From Costus lasius (Eukaryota > Streptophyta > Magnoliopsida > Zingiberales > Costaceae), in contig JANVAS020000203.1 in assembly GCA_027563935.2 (NCBI GenBank), positions 3,472,001 to 3,536,000 on the forward strand: a DNA stretch of 64,000 bases, given 5' to 3'. The notes beneath the pieces are model-generated. The model saw only the letters and a program-made list of their open reading frames with translations. It ran no database searches and had not been told where the DNA came from. Made by a program: the position numbers and the translations under genes. Shown piece by piece: positions 45,459-55,619 of this stretch; the stretch's first letter is position 1; each line of letters starts with the position of its first letter.

Positions 45459-46723
45459 GTCCATAGCTTGACCAAAACTAAAACATCATGGTGAAGCAGG
45501 TGGATCAGTACCATATAAATAGCATATAATTTTCTGCATTTCCATTGTCCTGAAAGTTTAGCCACTAATCCAAACATCCAAAATTTCATATAAATCAAGA
45601 TTGACATGGCTTTCTCAAATATGCAGAAATCAAAATCAAAATTTTCAATTCTACTAAAAAGATATTTAATAATCTTACTAAATTTGTCAGTAAGCAAAAT
45701 CATTAGTCCTTTCTTCAAAATTATATTTTCAATTACAATAGGACTTTCATCAAAAGATTCAAGTATTGGATCATCAAAATATTCTTTCTGTCTCATATTG
45801 GATTCCTCAATAAAGCATAATTTTTCAAATAAATCAGAAGATTGAACAATAGATATGGGCAAAACATCAGAGTGAGAGTCATCAATGTTTATAATATTCA
45901 AATTCTTTTCAAGTTCCTCATGCCCACAATCAAATAATTTATCAATTTCAAAATTACAATCAAATTCAGAGTGAGACTTTTCAAAATCAATTTCCTCATG
46001 CTTTTCCACAAATAATTCATCATAAGAAGATTCAAAAGAATCAATCTCAGAATTACAAGAATCAGATTTAACTATAAATAATATATTGTCAAAAGAATCA
46101 ATTTCATCGAAAGGGGGTTTTTCAAAAACAATTTTCTCAAATTTTTCCACTAATAAATTATCAGATGAATCAATTTTACAATTATCAAAATTAGAGTGAG
46201 ATTCATCAATATTCACATAAGGCTCAATCTCAAAACAATCATAATCAGAGGGGGAATTTTCTAAATCAATTTTCTCAGTTTCCAAATCAAACTCAAATAA
46301 ACAAGCTTGTTGTGCTATCCAGGCTTCTAACATTTCAGTATTAGCATATATAGATTCTACTTGAGAAGCAAGATAACTAACTATCCCCTTAAGATCTTCA
46401 ATATTCTTACTTTGATTTGTCATGAATTTTTCAAGCATGGAAACTAATTTAGATTCTTCAGTATCCTCAAAATATGGTTCAGAAACATGATTTGGAGGAA
46501 TTAAAAATTGGCAATCAGAAGTATAATGATCAGAACATCTACAAATATTACATCTAATAGAAGAAATAGAGTGTAATTTCAATTTATCTGCAAGAGTGCA
46601 TACTGAATCATCTTCATACTTACCTTGTGGCATGTATACCTCACCTCTTTCAGTTGCCCGAAAGTTGTGATTAAAAGACATATCTTCAAATATATCAAGA
46701 ACAGAAAGATTATCCAACACCAA
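45434..46723 (-). CDS. Lr2 ORF: Gag-tail zinc-knuckle protein with acidic repeats
   Basis: 429 codons, ATG 194 bases inside the primer site, the only long ORF of Lr2. Residues 1-45 (FEDMSFNHNFRATERGEVYM, GKYEDDSVCTLADKL) match the Gy Gag linker (LEDMAMNHNHWSNERG, GKYSNDSLTSLAAKV). A zinc knuckle CNICRCSDHYTSDC (CX2CX4HX4C) lies at about 58-71 and a coiled-coil-like stretch at about 90-135. From about 145 to 300 there is an acidic region with repeated IDSFD/FEIDS, ESHS and EKxEEIDFEKS units. The tail DPILESFDESPIVIENI to FWMFGLVAKL is shared with Lr1. The last residues (RGEHSGW) come from the MITE end. Capsid, protease and pol are absent. Function unknown; RNA binding is inferred from the knuckle. 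Confidence 0.85.
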   Translation of the reverse strand: MVLDNLSVLDIFEDMSFNHNFRATERGEVYMPQGKYEDDSVCTLADKLKLHSISSIRCNICRCSDHYTSDCQFLIPPNHVSEPYFEDTEESKLVSMLEKFMTNQSKNIEDLKGIVSYLASQVESIYANTEMLEAWIAQQACLFEFDLETEKIDLENSPSDYDCFEIEPYVNIDESHSNFDNCKIDSSDNLLVEKFEKIVFEKPPFDEIDSFDNILFIVKSDSCNSEIDSFESSYDELFVEKHEEIDFEKSHSEFDCNFEIDKLFDCGHEELEKNLNIINIDDSHSDVLPISIVQSSDLFEKLCFIEESNMRQKEYFDDPILESFDESPIVIENIILKKGLMILLTDKFSKIIKYLFSRIENFDFDFCIFEKAMSILIYMKFWMFGLVAKLSGQWKCRKLYAIYMVLIHLLHHDVLVLVKLWTRGEHSGW

Positions 46724-46916
46724 TCAATCAAAAAAAAATTCAAAATATATAAAAAAACACAAAACACAAACAAATAAAAAAATTTCAGAAATCACAGCTC
46801 TGTCACAACTTGTGAAAATCCAATACCTGCAAAAACAAAAAAATAAAGTTAAATCTAAAAACAAATAAAACTTAGTCTAGCAATACTAACAACTATTTTG
46901 ATATTAACAAAACTAA

Positions 46917-46936
46917 GGTCCTTGGCAATGGTGCCA
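46917..46936 (-). promoter_or_regulatory. Lr2 primer-binding site (tRNA-Asp type)
   Basis: Minus strand TGGCACCATTGCCAAGGACC, six bases from the LTR end, at the same spacing as in Gy2 and Lr1. Confidence 0.8.
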
Positions 46937-46942
46937 AAAACT

Positions 46943-48645
46943 TGTTGTAGTCCGCACGTGCACGGATACTCGAAGTAATAAAAAATATTGATCCCACAGA
47001 GACCTACGTGCTAAGTACCAAATAGTTGTATTCTTACTAGCTAAGCAATCGATTATAATGCAAATAAATGATAGGAAGACTATAAAGATAAACAGAGAGA
47101 GAAACTGGGACTAGGGTTTCATCCGCTTTAATTTCTATGACTAGATATGAATAAAAGGTCGTCAGTCTAATTTCATCATAATAAAGACATAATTTACTTC
47201 ATAAAAGGATTATATCACTTTTGTACAGACAATCATGTAGGAACCAATTCTCGCTTTCACGCAAGATCTATCCCAACACTGAAAATAAGTAAATCATCAA
47301 ACAAAGAACTCAAGGATCACTTTCGTGCATCCAAATTCTAAGTTGATTATCTCAAGTGGAATCTCAAGGATCACTTTCGTGCATCCGAGTCTCAACACAG
47401 ATTCTACTTATGGTTTTCCAACGTTCTGATCCTTGCTTTCGCACAAGATCTTCCCGTTTGACAAAATAACTCAATCCTAGATTCTTTTTATCAAACATGG
47501 TAATTATTATTCTAAAATCAAGAAATAAGAACTAACCTAATTTCTTACAGTGAGTTTCTATTATTCAATTTTAGGGTTCCAAGTTCTCAAGCAAGTCACT
47601 TTTTAGTCTATTGCGAAAACTCTAGAATCATGCATGATAATAAGAAAACTATGGAGAATCATAGAGCAATCTATCACATAAGTAGAATCATCATAATAAA
47701 ACTATTCTGACGAAAATAAAAGTTATCTAGTCATAAGAAATCAAAATGAATTACTCTCCCATGTCCCAAAATATGATTAAGCTAGCATGGAAGAGAAAAT
47801 ACAATCAACCATAGTATCAAAGTGTCAGAAATCAAAGAAGAAGGAGAAATAATGTTACAACACGGCTGTCCGTAATTTTGGTTGAAAACTCGCTGTGAAC
47901 AGTGCCCGCGACCCTTCCTTCATTGATTTCTCCTCCAAATGAGATCCTTTTACTCTGAAACTTCTGTGATGTCCTCCCCTCCTCCAGGTAAAACTTCAGT
48001 GTAAAATTCATGGCCTGAGGTTACCTCCACGCCTCTCAGGACGCGGCCGAACTCTAGAGATGTCTCTGTTGATTGTTCCCTGTATAGTTCATAAAAATTA
48101 GGACTTTTGCTTTCTTTATCTTCTCCTCATTGAGACAAGTCCGTAGCTTCTTTCGGATCTCAATTTGGAGGTCTGGATCTCCAGAAATCGTCCGCGCAAG
48201 AATCGGGCCCGGAAAAATCGCGTGTCCAGGTAGTAATTATGGCTGTAAAATGCATTACGGCAATGTCGTAATTTGGTTCTGTGAATTCTGGGTCAAAATT
48301 ATGATACCATAATTTTCATTACGGCACTGCCATAATTTCTGGGTAGAAAATTAAGGTACCATAATTTACATTACACCCGGGGGTGTAATTTTTCAAACTT
48401 GCTCCGATTTGCATGAAAATTGGCAGGCGGCTTCGTTTCGACGACTGGAATCCATTCGTGCACTCAAATCCTTTAAAATCCATCAAAATATAGCACTTTT
48501 TACTTGAAAATTGTGAAAAATAAGAAATGGTGTAAATTCCGCAATATTTGACAAATAAGGCTTAAAAACAAGCAAAAGATCATAAATATGACACAAAAAG
48601 ATATATAAAATGGTATAAAATTTACTATAAATTTCAGTATCTTCA
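46943..48645 (-). repeat. Lr2 5' LTR
   Basis: A 1703-bp LTR matching the interrupted left LTR; it preserves the empty sites for both solo LTRs. The outer end reads CAGTATCTTCA where the other copies read CAGTGTCATCA, so the terminus has mutated. Palindromic units at about 47870-48380. Confidence 0.88.
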
Positions 48646-49615
48646 ATAATGTAAGAGCGAAATTTATTAAAAGCAAAAATGATGGCAAGAAGCTCCTTTT
48701 CAGTTGTCGCATAATTAATTTGTGCCCCATCCAATGTCTTGCTAGCATAATAAATGGTGTCAAGTTTGTTATCTTTTCATTGTCCCAACACTGCCCCCAT
48801 TGGTTGGTCGCTTGCATCGCACATCAACTAATATGGAAGTGTCCAGTCTGGAGGTTGCATGACGAGTGCAGAGACAAGGGCTTTCTTCAATTTTTCAAAA
48901 GCTTCCATGCAATCCCTGTCAAAGTGAAAATCAATGTCCTTAGCTAGTAAATTTGTGAGATGCCTAACAATTTTTGAAAAATCTTTAATAAATCGATGAT
49001 AAAACTCGGCGTGTCCCAAAAAACTGTGAACTCCCTTGACTGAGGTGGGAGGAGGTAATTTTTTGATAACTTCAATCTTAGTTTTATCTACTTCAATGCC
49101 TCTCTGTGAAATAAGGTGTCCAAGAACAATTCCTTCTTGAACCATAAAGTGGTATTTCTCCCAATTAAGAACCAAGTTCACCTCCTCGCACCTCTGCAAA
49201 ACACGTGACAAATTAGATAAACAATCATCGAATGAAGATCCATACACCGAAAAATCATCCATAAAAACATCCATAATATTTTCAATGAAATCAGAAAAAA
49301 AGAGCCATCATGCATCATTGAAAAATGGCCGACGCATTGCAAAATCCAAAAGGCATGCCCTGTAGGTGAAAGTCCCGTATGGACACATAAAAGTAGTCTT
49401 CTCTTAATCTTCAGGATAAATAGGTATCTGAAAAAATCCTGAAAAACCATCAAGAAAACTAAAATAAGAATTAGTGGTCAATCGTTCGAGCATTTGGTCA
49501 ATAAAAGGAAGAGGGAAGTGATCTTTTCGGGTGGCTTTATTTAATTTTCTGTAATCAATACACATACGCCACCCGGTTACCGTTCTCATTGGAATCAGCT
49601 CGTTGTTCTCATTTC
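48646..49615 (-). pseudogene. Gy2 RT and start of RNase H
   Basis: Frame 49404-49589 carries RT: GWRMCIDYRKLNKATRKDHF, PFIDQMLERL and YFSFLDGFSGFFQIP (catalytic D). Frame 48828-49274 has VFMDDFSVYGSSFDDCL (the DD box), VLGHLISQRGIEVDKTKIE and FLGHAEFYHRFIKDFS. Frame 48483-48734 includes INYATTEKELLAIIFAFNKF of RNase H, up to Lr2 at 48645. Frameshifts near 49280-49400 and 48830 break the gene. Confidence 0.9.
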
Positions 49616-50773
49616 TTACTGCTGTAACTCCCCTTTCTTTGGAACCACATGAACAGGACTAACCCATTCACTATCAGAAATTGGGTAGATCACCCCGGCA
49701 TCTAGTAACTTAAGAACTTCCTTTTTTACCACCTCTTTCATGATAGGATTCAGTCGATATTGATATTCTATAGAAGGTTTGCAGTTTTCTTCTAGGTAAA
49801 TCCTGTGCATACATAAAGAAGGGTTAATTCCACGTATATCATCTAATGAATATCCAATTACCTTTCTATGCCGTCGAAACTCATCAAGCAATCTTTTCGT
49901 CTGAATTTGATCCAAAGAGGCACTCACAATCACCGGATATGTAGAGTCTTCTCTTAAGAACTCATATCTTAATTTCGGAGGAAGCGATTTGAGTTCTAAT
50001 TTATTTGTCTTCAGTGGTTCAGGTTTCACCAGAATAAGCCTCTCAATTTTAGCTTTACGTGGCTCAATCGTTTGTCTTGAATCTAATATCTTTGCATAAG
50101 CCTGAGCTTTCTCCTCGATATCTTCCTCATCGTCTTCATTAATCAGGCACACTTCCAGAGGATCTATTTCCTTCTTGAGATCTTCCTCCCTTGTTTCTAG
50201 TTCTAAGGCATCAATATTAAAACAAGAATTTGCAAAAGAGGGCTTTTTAAGAGAAGAGGAAAGATCAAAGTCAATATTATTGTCACCAATATTCAGAGTC
50301 AATCTCCCTCCCTTCACATTTATGATGGCGCCTGCAGTGGCTAAAAACGGTCTTCCCAAAATAATAGGCAACTTCATGTCTTCCTCCATTTCTAGCACCA
50401 CAAAATCCACAGGTACAAAAAATTTGCCAATTTTTATAGGGACATCTTCTAAAATCCCCACAGGACGTCGAACAGATCGGCCAGCCAGTTGTAGTGAGAT
50501 AGTTATTGGCTTCATGTCTCCTATGTCAAGTTTCTTGCAAATTGACAAGGGCATCAAACTCACACTTGCACCACCCAAGTCACACAAAGCTTCTTCAAAA
50601 GACATGTCACCAATCTGGCAAGGAATTGAGAAGCTTCCCGAATCTTTCAACTTCTGAGGAATCTTGTTTTGAATTATCGCACTGCATTCCTCTGTAAGCA
50701 CCACAGTCTCATATTCTTCAATCTTTCGCTTATTTGATAATATGTCTTTCAAAAATTTTGCATAGGTGGGCAT
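49616..50773 (-). pseudogene. Gy2 protease to RT N-terminus (385-codon open piece)
   Basis: The protease core at about residues 40-130 reads SFSIPCQIGDMSFEEALCDL, then GGASVSLMPLSICKKLDIGD; Athila elements usually read D-L-G-A, so one G is duplicated here. KLPIILGRPFLATAGAIINV is the second conserved protease block. A Lys/Glu-rich linker follows, then the RT entry HRIYLEENCKPSIEYQYRLN and VLKLLDAGVIYPISDSEWVS. The frame ends just before RT block A, at a frameshift. Confidence 0.88.
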
Positions 50774-52513
50774 CTATGAAAGAGCATCTGTGAAAGGTAC
50801 GTTGATGTATAATTTCTTCAGTACTTTCGGGAATTTGCTGAATTGCTTATCCAACTTTGCTTTGGCTACCCTCTAAGGAAATGGGACAGGCAGAACATAT
50901 GCAGGTGGTTCCACATAAACTTCCTCCTTTTCTTTTTCTCTAGGCTTTTCCTTATTAGGCTGGGATTCTTCAGGTTGTTTTTCAACAACTACAGGAGTGG
51001 CCTCTCCATCCGGCATCAGGGGCTCGTCTAGCTGCTTGCCACTCCTTGTGGTTATTACACTACATTGCTCCTTAGAATCCTCCTCTAGTTGTCTTGTAGG
51101 TCTTCTCGTCATCATATTGAAGGTTTTCGCCTGCTGAATTATTTGATTCTCCAACACTTTGTTATGAGTTGTCAAAACATCTACACACGATGTCAGGTGC
51201 TTGATAGCATCAGTGATGTCCTCATTATATTTCTTTTATTGTACAACAAATCCTTCTAAGAGAGTTTCCAAGTTAGACTTCTAGGGCTATCCAAATTACC
51301 TGGATTGAAAACCCGGTGGTGGCCTATTATTCTGCTGATTGTACTGTGGAGGAATTTTCCCTTGATTGACTCTTGTAAGATAGGTTGGGGTGGTTCCTCC
51401 ATCCTGGATTATAGGTTGCAGAATACGGGACATTCACTGGTCTTTGGTTAAAATTTCCCAAGGCATTGACCTGCTCCTGACTAGAGTCTTCTTGGGATGA
51501 GGCTATGAGTTGACAATCAGATGAATTATGTCATGAAATACCACACACTTCACAAGAAACAGTATTTACGGCAACTGAGGGAAAAGAAAAAGAATCTAAC
51601 TTCTGTACTAAAGAATCTACCTTTGCCGCTAGAGATGTCAAGGAATGTTATTGTACTTTCCAAGTCCCGTGGAAGTAGTACCTCGCTCACTAGACCAGTG
51701 GTTATGGTTCATAGCCTTATCCTCAAGTAGAGCAGTCACCTCTTCCATGCCCTTGCTCATGATAGTTCCTCCAACTGCAACGTCCACCATCAACTTAGTA
51801 TTATAATCTAATCCATTATAAAAGATATGGAGCTCTTTGAAGTGCTCCCAATCGTCGTAGAGAGATTCTCCCTCTTGTTGTCCAAAACAAGTAATTCTGT
51901 TGCACAGTTGAACTGTTTTGCTAGGTGGGAAGTATTTATTGAGAAAAGCTTTGGAAAGCTCGTCCCAGGTAGTAATCGATCCTGCTGGTAATGAATACAG
52001 CCAAGCTCTCGCACGGTCCTTGAGAGAAAATGGGAACAGTCTTAGTCTTATTGCATCAGAAGAAACTCCATTAACTTTAACAGTATCGCAATATTCTATA
52101 AACACAGCTAGATGGAGAATAGGGTCCTGATTTTGTGAACCCCCAAATTGATTTTGTTGAACCATCGTCATCAGCGCTGGCTTGAGCTCAAAGTTGTTCG
52201 CCTCTACATTGGGTCTAACTATGCTTGAATTAAAACCCTGTATATTCGGTACTACAAAATCTCTCAAAGACTGGTTGTTCATCGCCATTACACCTTCTTC
52301 AGAAGTCTTCTGAGTCTGAAACTGTAATCTCCTTTGAAGGCGAAATGTGCGTTCAATCTCTGGGTCTTTAGGAAACAAAGTACCTGCATGTGAAATTCTG
52401 GGCATGCAATGTGTAAGCCAAAGTGAGAATAAAATAGCACACAAAAAAAATGAAAAAGAAGAACAAATGCTAAATCGAAAGAAAGAAAAATGCCTAGTCT
52501 GCAAACTTATCAA
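50774..52513 (-). pseudogene. Gy2 Gag
   Basis: Frame 51638-52513 (291 codons): a hydrophobic upstream stretch that may be leader, then DPEIERTFRLQRRLQFQ, the capsid (DAIRLRLFPFSLKDRARAWL, TTWDELSKAFLNKYFPPSKT, QQEGESLYDDWEHFKE) and NHNHWSSERGTTSTGLGKY. A frameshift at about 51638 follows. The knuckle region reads CEVCGIS, a stop, then HNSSDC, so it is broken. The distal Gag includes LENQIIQQAKTFN and SVITTRSGKQLDE, an Athila/Tat-type motif. A 14-residue capsid deletion relative to Gy1 lies at about 51828. Confidence 0.88.
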
Positions 52514-52537
52514 TTAAGTCAATATTAACCAGCCGTA

Positions 52538-52556
52538 ATCCCTGGCAACGGTGCCA
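52538..52556 (-). promoter_or_regulatory. Gy2 primer-binding site (tRNA-Asp)
   Basis: Minus strand TGGCACCGTTGCCAGGGAT, six bases after the LTR end (TATCA), close to the Athila tRNA-Asp site TGGCGCCGTTGCCGGGGA. Confidence 0.88.
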
Positions 52557-52562
52557 AAAACT

Positions 52563-53504
52563 TGATACGTTCTGCAAGTGCATAGATTTATCGAAGTAAT
52601 AAAAAAGTTATCGTTCCGAACAAGGATTAGGCAGTTAATTACCAACTTTTCAACTTGTTTGAATCTAGGCGAAATGAAGTAATGGGTTGTGTTGAACTCT
52701 AAGTATGAGCAATATCAGAAACAGTGTTAAGGGGGTTTCAATTTCAGGAAGATCAGGATGTCAGGGCTTCACCACATTGACAAACACGAATCAAGTAAAG
52801 ATAGCTCTTTAAATAGAAAATATTCATCATGAAAAGAACTTTTCCTAATGTACAGATTACCTCCTCCCGAAGTATAATCCGGTATCGAATTACGTTAACT
52901 TCCTACTCTCGTGACAGCTAACGTAACTAGACCCCTTAAGTTCTATGAAAAGCTTTGTATAACCTTCAAACGAATCCAAACTACTCCCGTGATTGGATTT
53001 GTAGGTTCGATAAAAATAGATCCGACGTTGTGATTCATCTCCCGGTACTTCTTGCAACGTCTAAAATGCAATTATACATGGCTAGTGTAAATTACGAACT
53101 AAACACAATTTCAATCAAATCATGACAAAAATTATCATATAAAAGAGTGAGGATACAAATTAACTATTAAACGTCAGTGGGCTAAGCCCTTAATCCCGAA
53201 ATAAGAGTCTACTCGCTCATGTTCTTAAAAGAAAGCATGTTTATATGATGAACAAGCATAAATCTTCTAAAAATCGCAAGAAATTTACTAAGACAATAAT
53301 TAAACTACCTTCCCCTCGATCTGCTGATGAGGAAAAACCAATCAAAATTGTCTTTTGCATAAAATCTCGCCAGAATCCGCTCGAAAATCAGAAATTCACC
53401 CTAGTCGCCGCCGCCGATTGTCTTCATCCAAAAAGCTCTCTAAACCCTCAAAAAATTTGATCGTTTATAGCTTGACCGGTTCGGAACCCATCAAGGAGCG
53501 TTTT
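52563..53504 (-). repeat. Gy2 5' LTR, truncated
   Basis: Matches the first 940 bases of 21502-22959, then stops after 'catcaaggagcgttt', where the other LTR continues 'catttctgcaaag'. About 515 bp of LTR and the right target duplication (expected GGCAT plus Ch2 sequence) are missing. Confidence 0.88.
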
Positions 53505-53635
53505 GATGTGATCCGAAAGGACACACTTTTAAATACAAGCAGATAGACTCGTTTTAGGTGTCGCGGCCAAAGGTATTGGTGTACAGGGCTATTGTCACTC
53601 TCTGGCATGGCTCCAAAAACTTATTGTCCCTAACT
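53505..53635 (-). other. junction segment with a relic primer site
   Basis: About 130 bases between the truncated Gy2 LTR and the D LTR. The right half, on the minus strand, contains TGGAGCCATGCCAGAGAG, a decayed tRNA-Asp-type primer site, so it is the internal edge of the D element. The left half (TGATGTGATCCGAAAGGAC onward) has no match that I recognise in the window. Confidence 0.55.
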
Positions 53636-55430
53636 TGTAGTGTCCGCAATTGCACGGGTACTCAAGTAATAAAGTAAATATCGATCCCGAGAGAGACCTA
53701 TGCTGTCAAGTACCGAATAATTGATTTCTTCCTATCTAGGCAATCAAAAAAGAGAAAGGGAAGCAGAGATCGAAAACACGCAGGTGAATAATGTCAGAGA
53801 GAAATTGGGACTAGGGTTTCATTCTCTTGGATTTCCACGACTAGATATATAAAGATGTTCATCAATCGAATTCTAACATGATAAAGACTCAATTTACTTC
53901 AAAAAGGGATTATCTCACTTTCGTGCAGATAACTATGCAGAGATAAATCTTCACTTTCACGCAAGATTCATCCCAAGCTGAAGATATGTAAATCATCAAT
54001 CAAAGAACTCAAAGATCACTTTCGTGCATCCGAGTTCTAAGTTGATTGCCTCGAGTGGAATCTCGAGGATCACTTTCGTGCATCCGAGACTCAGCACACG
54101 TTTTACCTATGGTTCTCTAACGTTCCGATCCTCACTTTCGTGCAAGATCTTCACGTTTGACACAATAACTCAATCCTAAGTTCATTAATATCATCATGGC
54201 AATTTAACTTACTAAAATAAAGAAATAAGAACTTAACCTAGTTTCCTACGGTGAGTTCATATTAATCAATTTTAGGGTTCCAAGTTCTCAAGCAAATCAC
54301 CTTTCGGTCCTTATTGCGAAAACTCTAAATCATGATGACAAAAAGCAAACTAAGGAGAATCTTAGAACAATAATCGCATAGGTAAAATTATCAAAGTAGA
54401 ATAATCATGATGAAAGTAAAAGATTATCTAGTCATTAAGAAAATCAAAGGGAATTACTCCCCCATGTCCCAAAATAAGTTTAAGGTAGCATGGTGAAGGA
54501 ATTACAAAATACCATAATTTCATAAGATCAAAAATCAACAAGAAAGGAGTTTTAGGAAAATACAGCATGACTGTGAAATATTTCACAGCCGTAATTTGCA
54601 ATGAAAGTGGTGAACAGTGGCAGCGCTTATTCTTCCTTTGATTTCTCCTCAAATTGATCTCCTTTTGTTCTGAAACTTCTAGCACGTTGTCACCTTCTCC
54701 AGGCGAAGCTTCAGTATGAAAATCACGGCCAGAGGTGCTCTGGATTGGTTGTGGCAGCGGAACCCTAAGCAGCGGCGTGTACCGTGATTTCTCCCTCGAT
54801 AGTGGATGCAATTTGGGGCTTTTGGTGTCTACCTAATCCTCTCATCGTAAGCTCTCTTCCTTCTTCTTATGGCATCCAATTTAAAGCTCTGGATCGCCCG
54901 CAATATTCTCCGCAAAAATTGAGCATCGAAATTAACCTGGGAGTCGCGTTCAAAAACAGAAATACGATAGTGTAATAGTTCACGGCACTGCCGAAAAATC
55001 GCTCGAGTGTTCTATTCTGAAAGTTCTGGGAAATACGGCACCGCAATATGGTTCACGGCACTGCCATAAAATCGGCTGAACTCTCTGGTCGAAAACATCT
55101 AGAAAATACGGCCCGTGAAATAGTTTACGGCAATGCCGTAATTTCAGCAATGGTCTCTGTTCCGAAAGTGCTCCAAAATACGCCCGTGTAAAATCTTACG
55201 GCAATGCCGTATTTTTCGCACAATTTCTGATTTGAAGTTTTCCCAAATTATGGTAGGTGCTCCGATATTACGGTATCGTATGGAAGTACGGTACCATAAT
55301 ATAGATTAAGGCACTACCGTATTTTGGTGAGTTGCTCCGTTTTGCGTAAAATTTGTCATGTATCTTCTTCTTGATGATGAGAATTCTTCTATGTGTTTGA
55401 TTTTACTCGAAAACACCCTAAAATGACACC
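53636..55430 (-). repeat. D LTR: Athila-like LTR, 5' copy, truncated
   Basis: Minus orientation, co-linear with the Lr LTR (start TGTAGTGTCCGCAATTGC, CACTTTCGTGCA series at 53916-54144, 'gggttccaagttctcaagca' block, palindrome array) but clearly diverged. The outer end is not reached: similarity stops near 55430 and the env-like region begins. Nearly all of its internal region is gone. Confidence 0.7.
54940..55345 (-). repeat. palindrome array in the D LTR
   Basis: Five or six units of about 70 bp with sites TCACGGCACTGCCGAAAAA, TTACGGCAATGCCGTAATTT and TTACGGCAATGCCGTATTTT, separated by 'ctggtcgaaaac...gaaaa'-type spacers. Same module as in Lr1 and Lr2. Confidence 0.8.
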
Positions 55431-55619
55431 TCATCTTAACACTCGAGGGCAACCTCTCAGGTTCTATCTAAGCTTCCTAGCACTCCGATCAAGTTCATCT
55501 TGTCTGTTTCGCGCCGGATTTTCATGTTGTCTACTCTCCGAAGACTTTACTCCGCTGCTTCCGTTCTGTGAGCACCTCCGACCAGATTTTCTCACCAACG
55601 CTTACTAGACATCTTCCGA

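Larger units (their letters stand above)
36733..48645 (-). mobile_element. Lr2: second non-autonomous LTR element, with three insertions
   Basis: 11,913 bp; removing two solo LTRs and the MITE leaves about 7.6 kb, close to Lr1. LTRs 36733-41936 (interrupted) and 46943-48645; tRNA-Asp-type primer site; one 429-codon ORF; no pol. Inserted in the Gy2 RNase H: the host frame ends SKIAVFTDH on one side and starts AFNKFRSYII on the other. The flanking pentamers AAATT and ATAAT are not a clear duplication, so the target site has mutated or the edges are off by a few bases. Confidence 0.88.
21502..53504 (-). mobile_element. Gy2: Athila-like Ty3/gypsy element with nested insertions
   Basis: Minus strand. 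Order from its 5' end: truncated 5' LTR (52563-53504), tRNA-Asp primer site, Gag, protease, RT, RNase H, integrase, non-coding region, 3' LTR (21502-22959). Removing Co1 (11.0 kb) and Lr2 (11.9 kb) leaves about 9.1 kb. Gag sequence ITTRSGKQ and integrase sequence [19 protein letters not shown] fit the Athila lineage (family knowledge), but there is no env-like ORF after integrase. Pol has several frameshifts, so it is inactive now. Confidence 0.9.

Noticed and set aside
50175..50657. 160-codon plus-strand ORF
   Set aside because: Exact antisense of the Gy2 protease frame; a by-product of its codon use.
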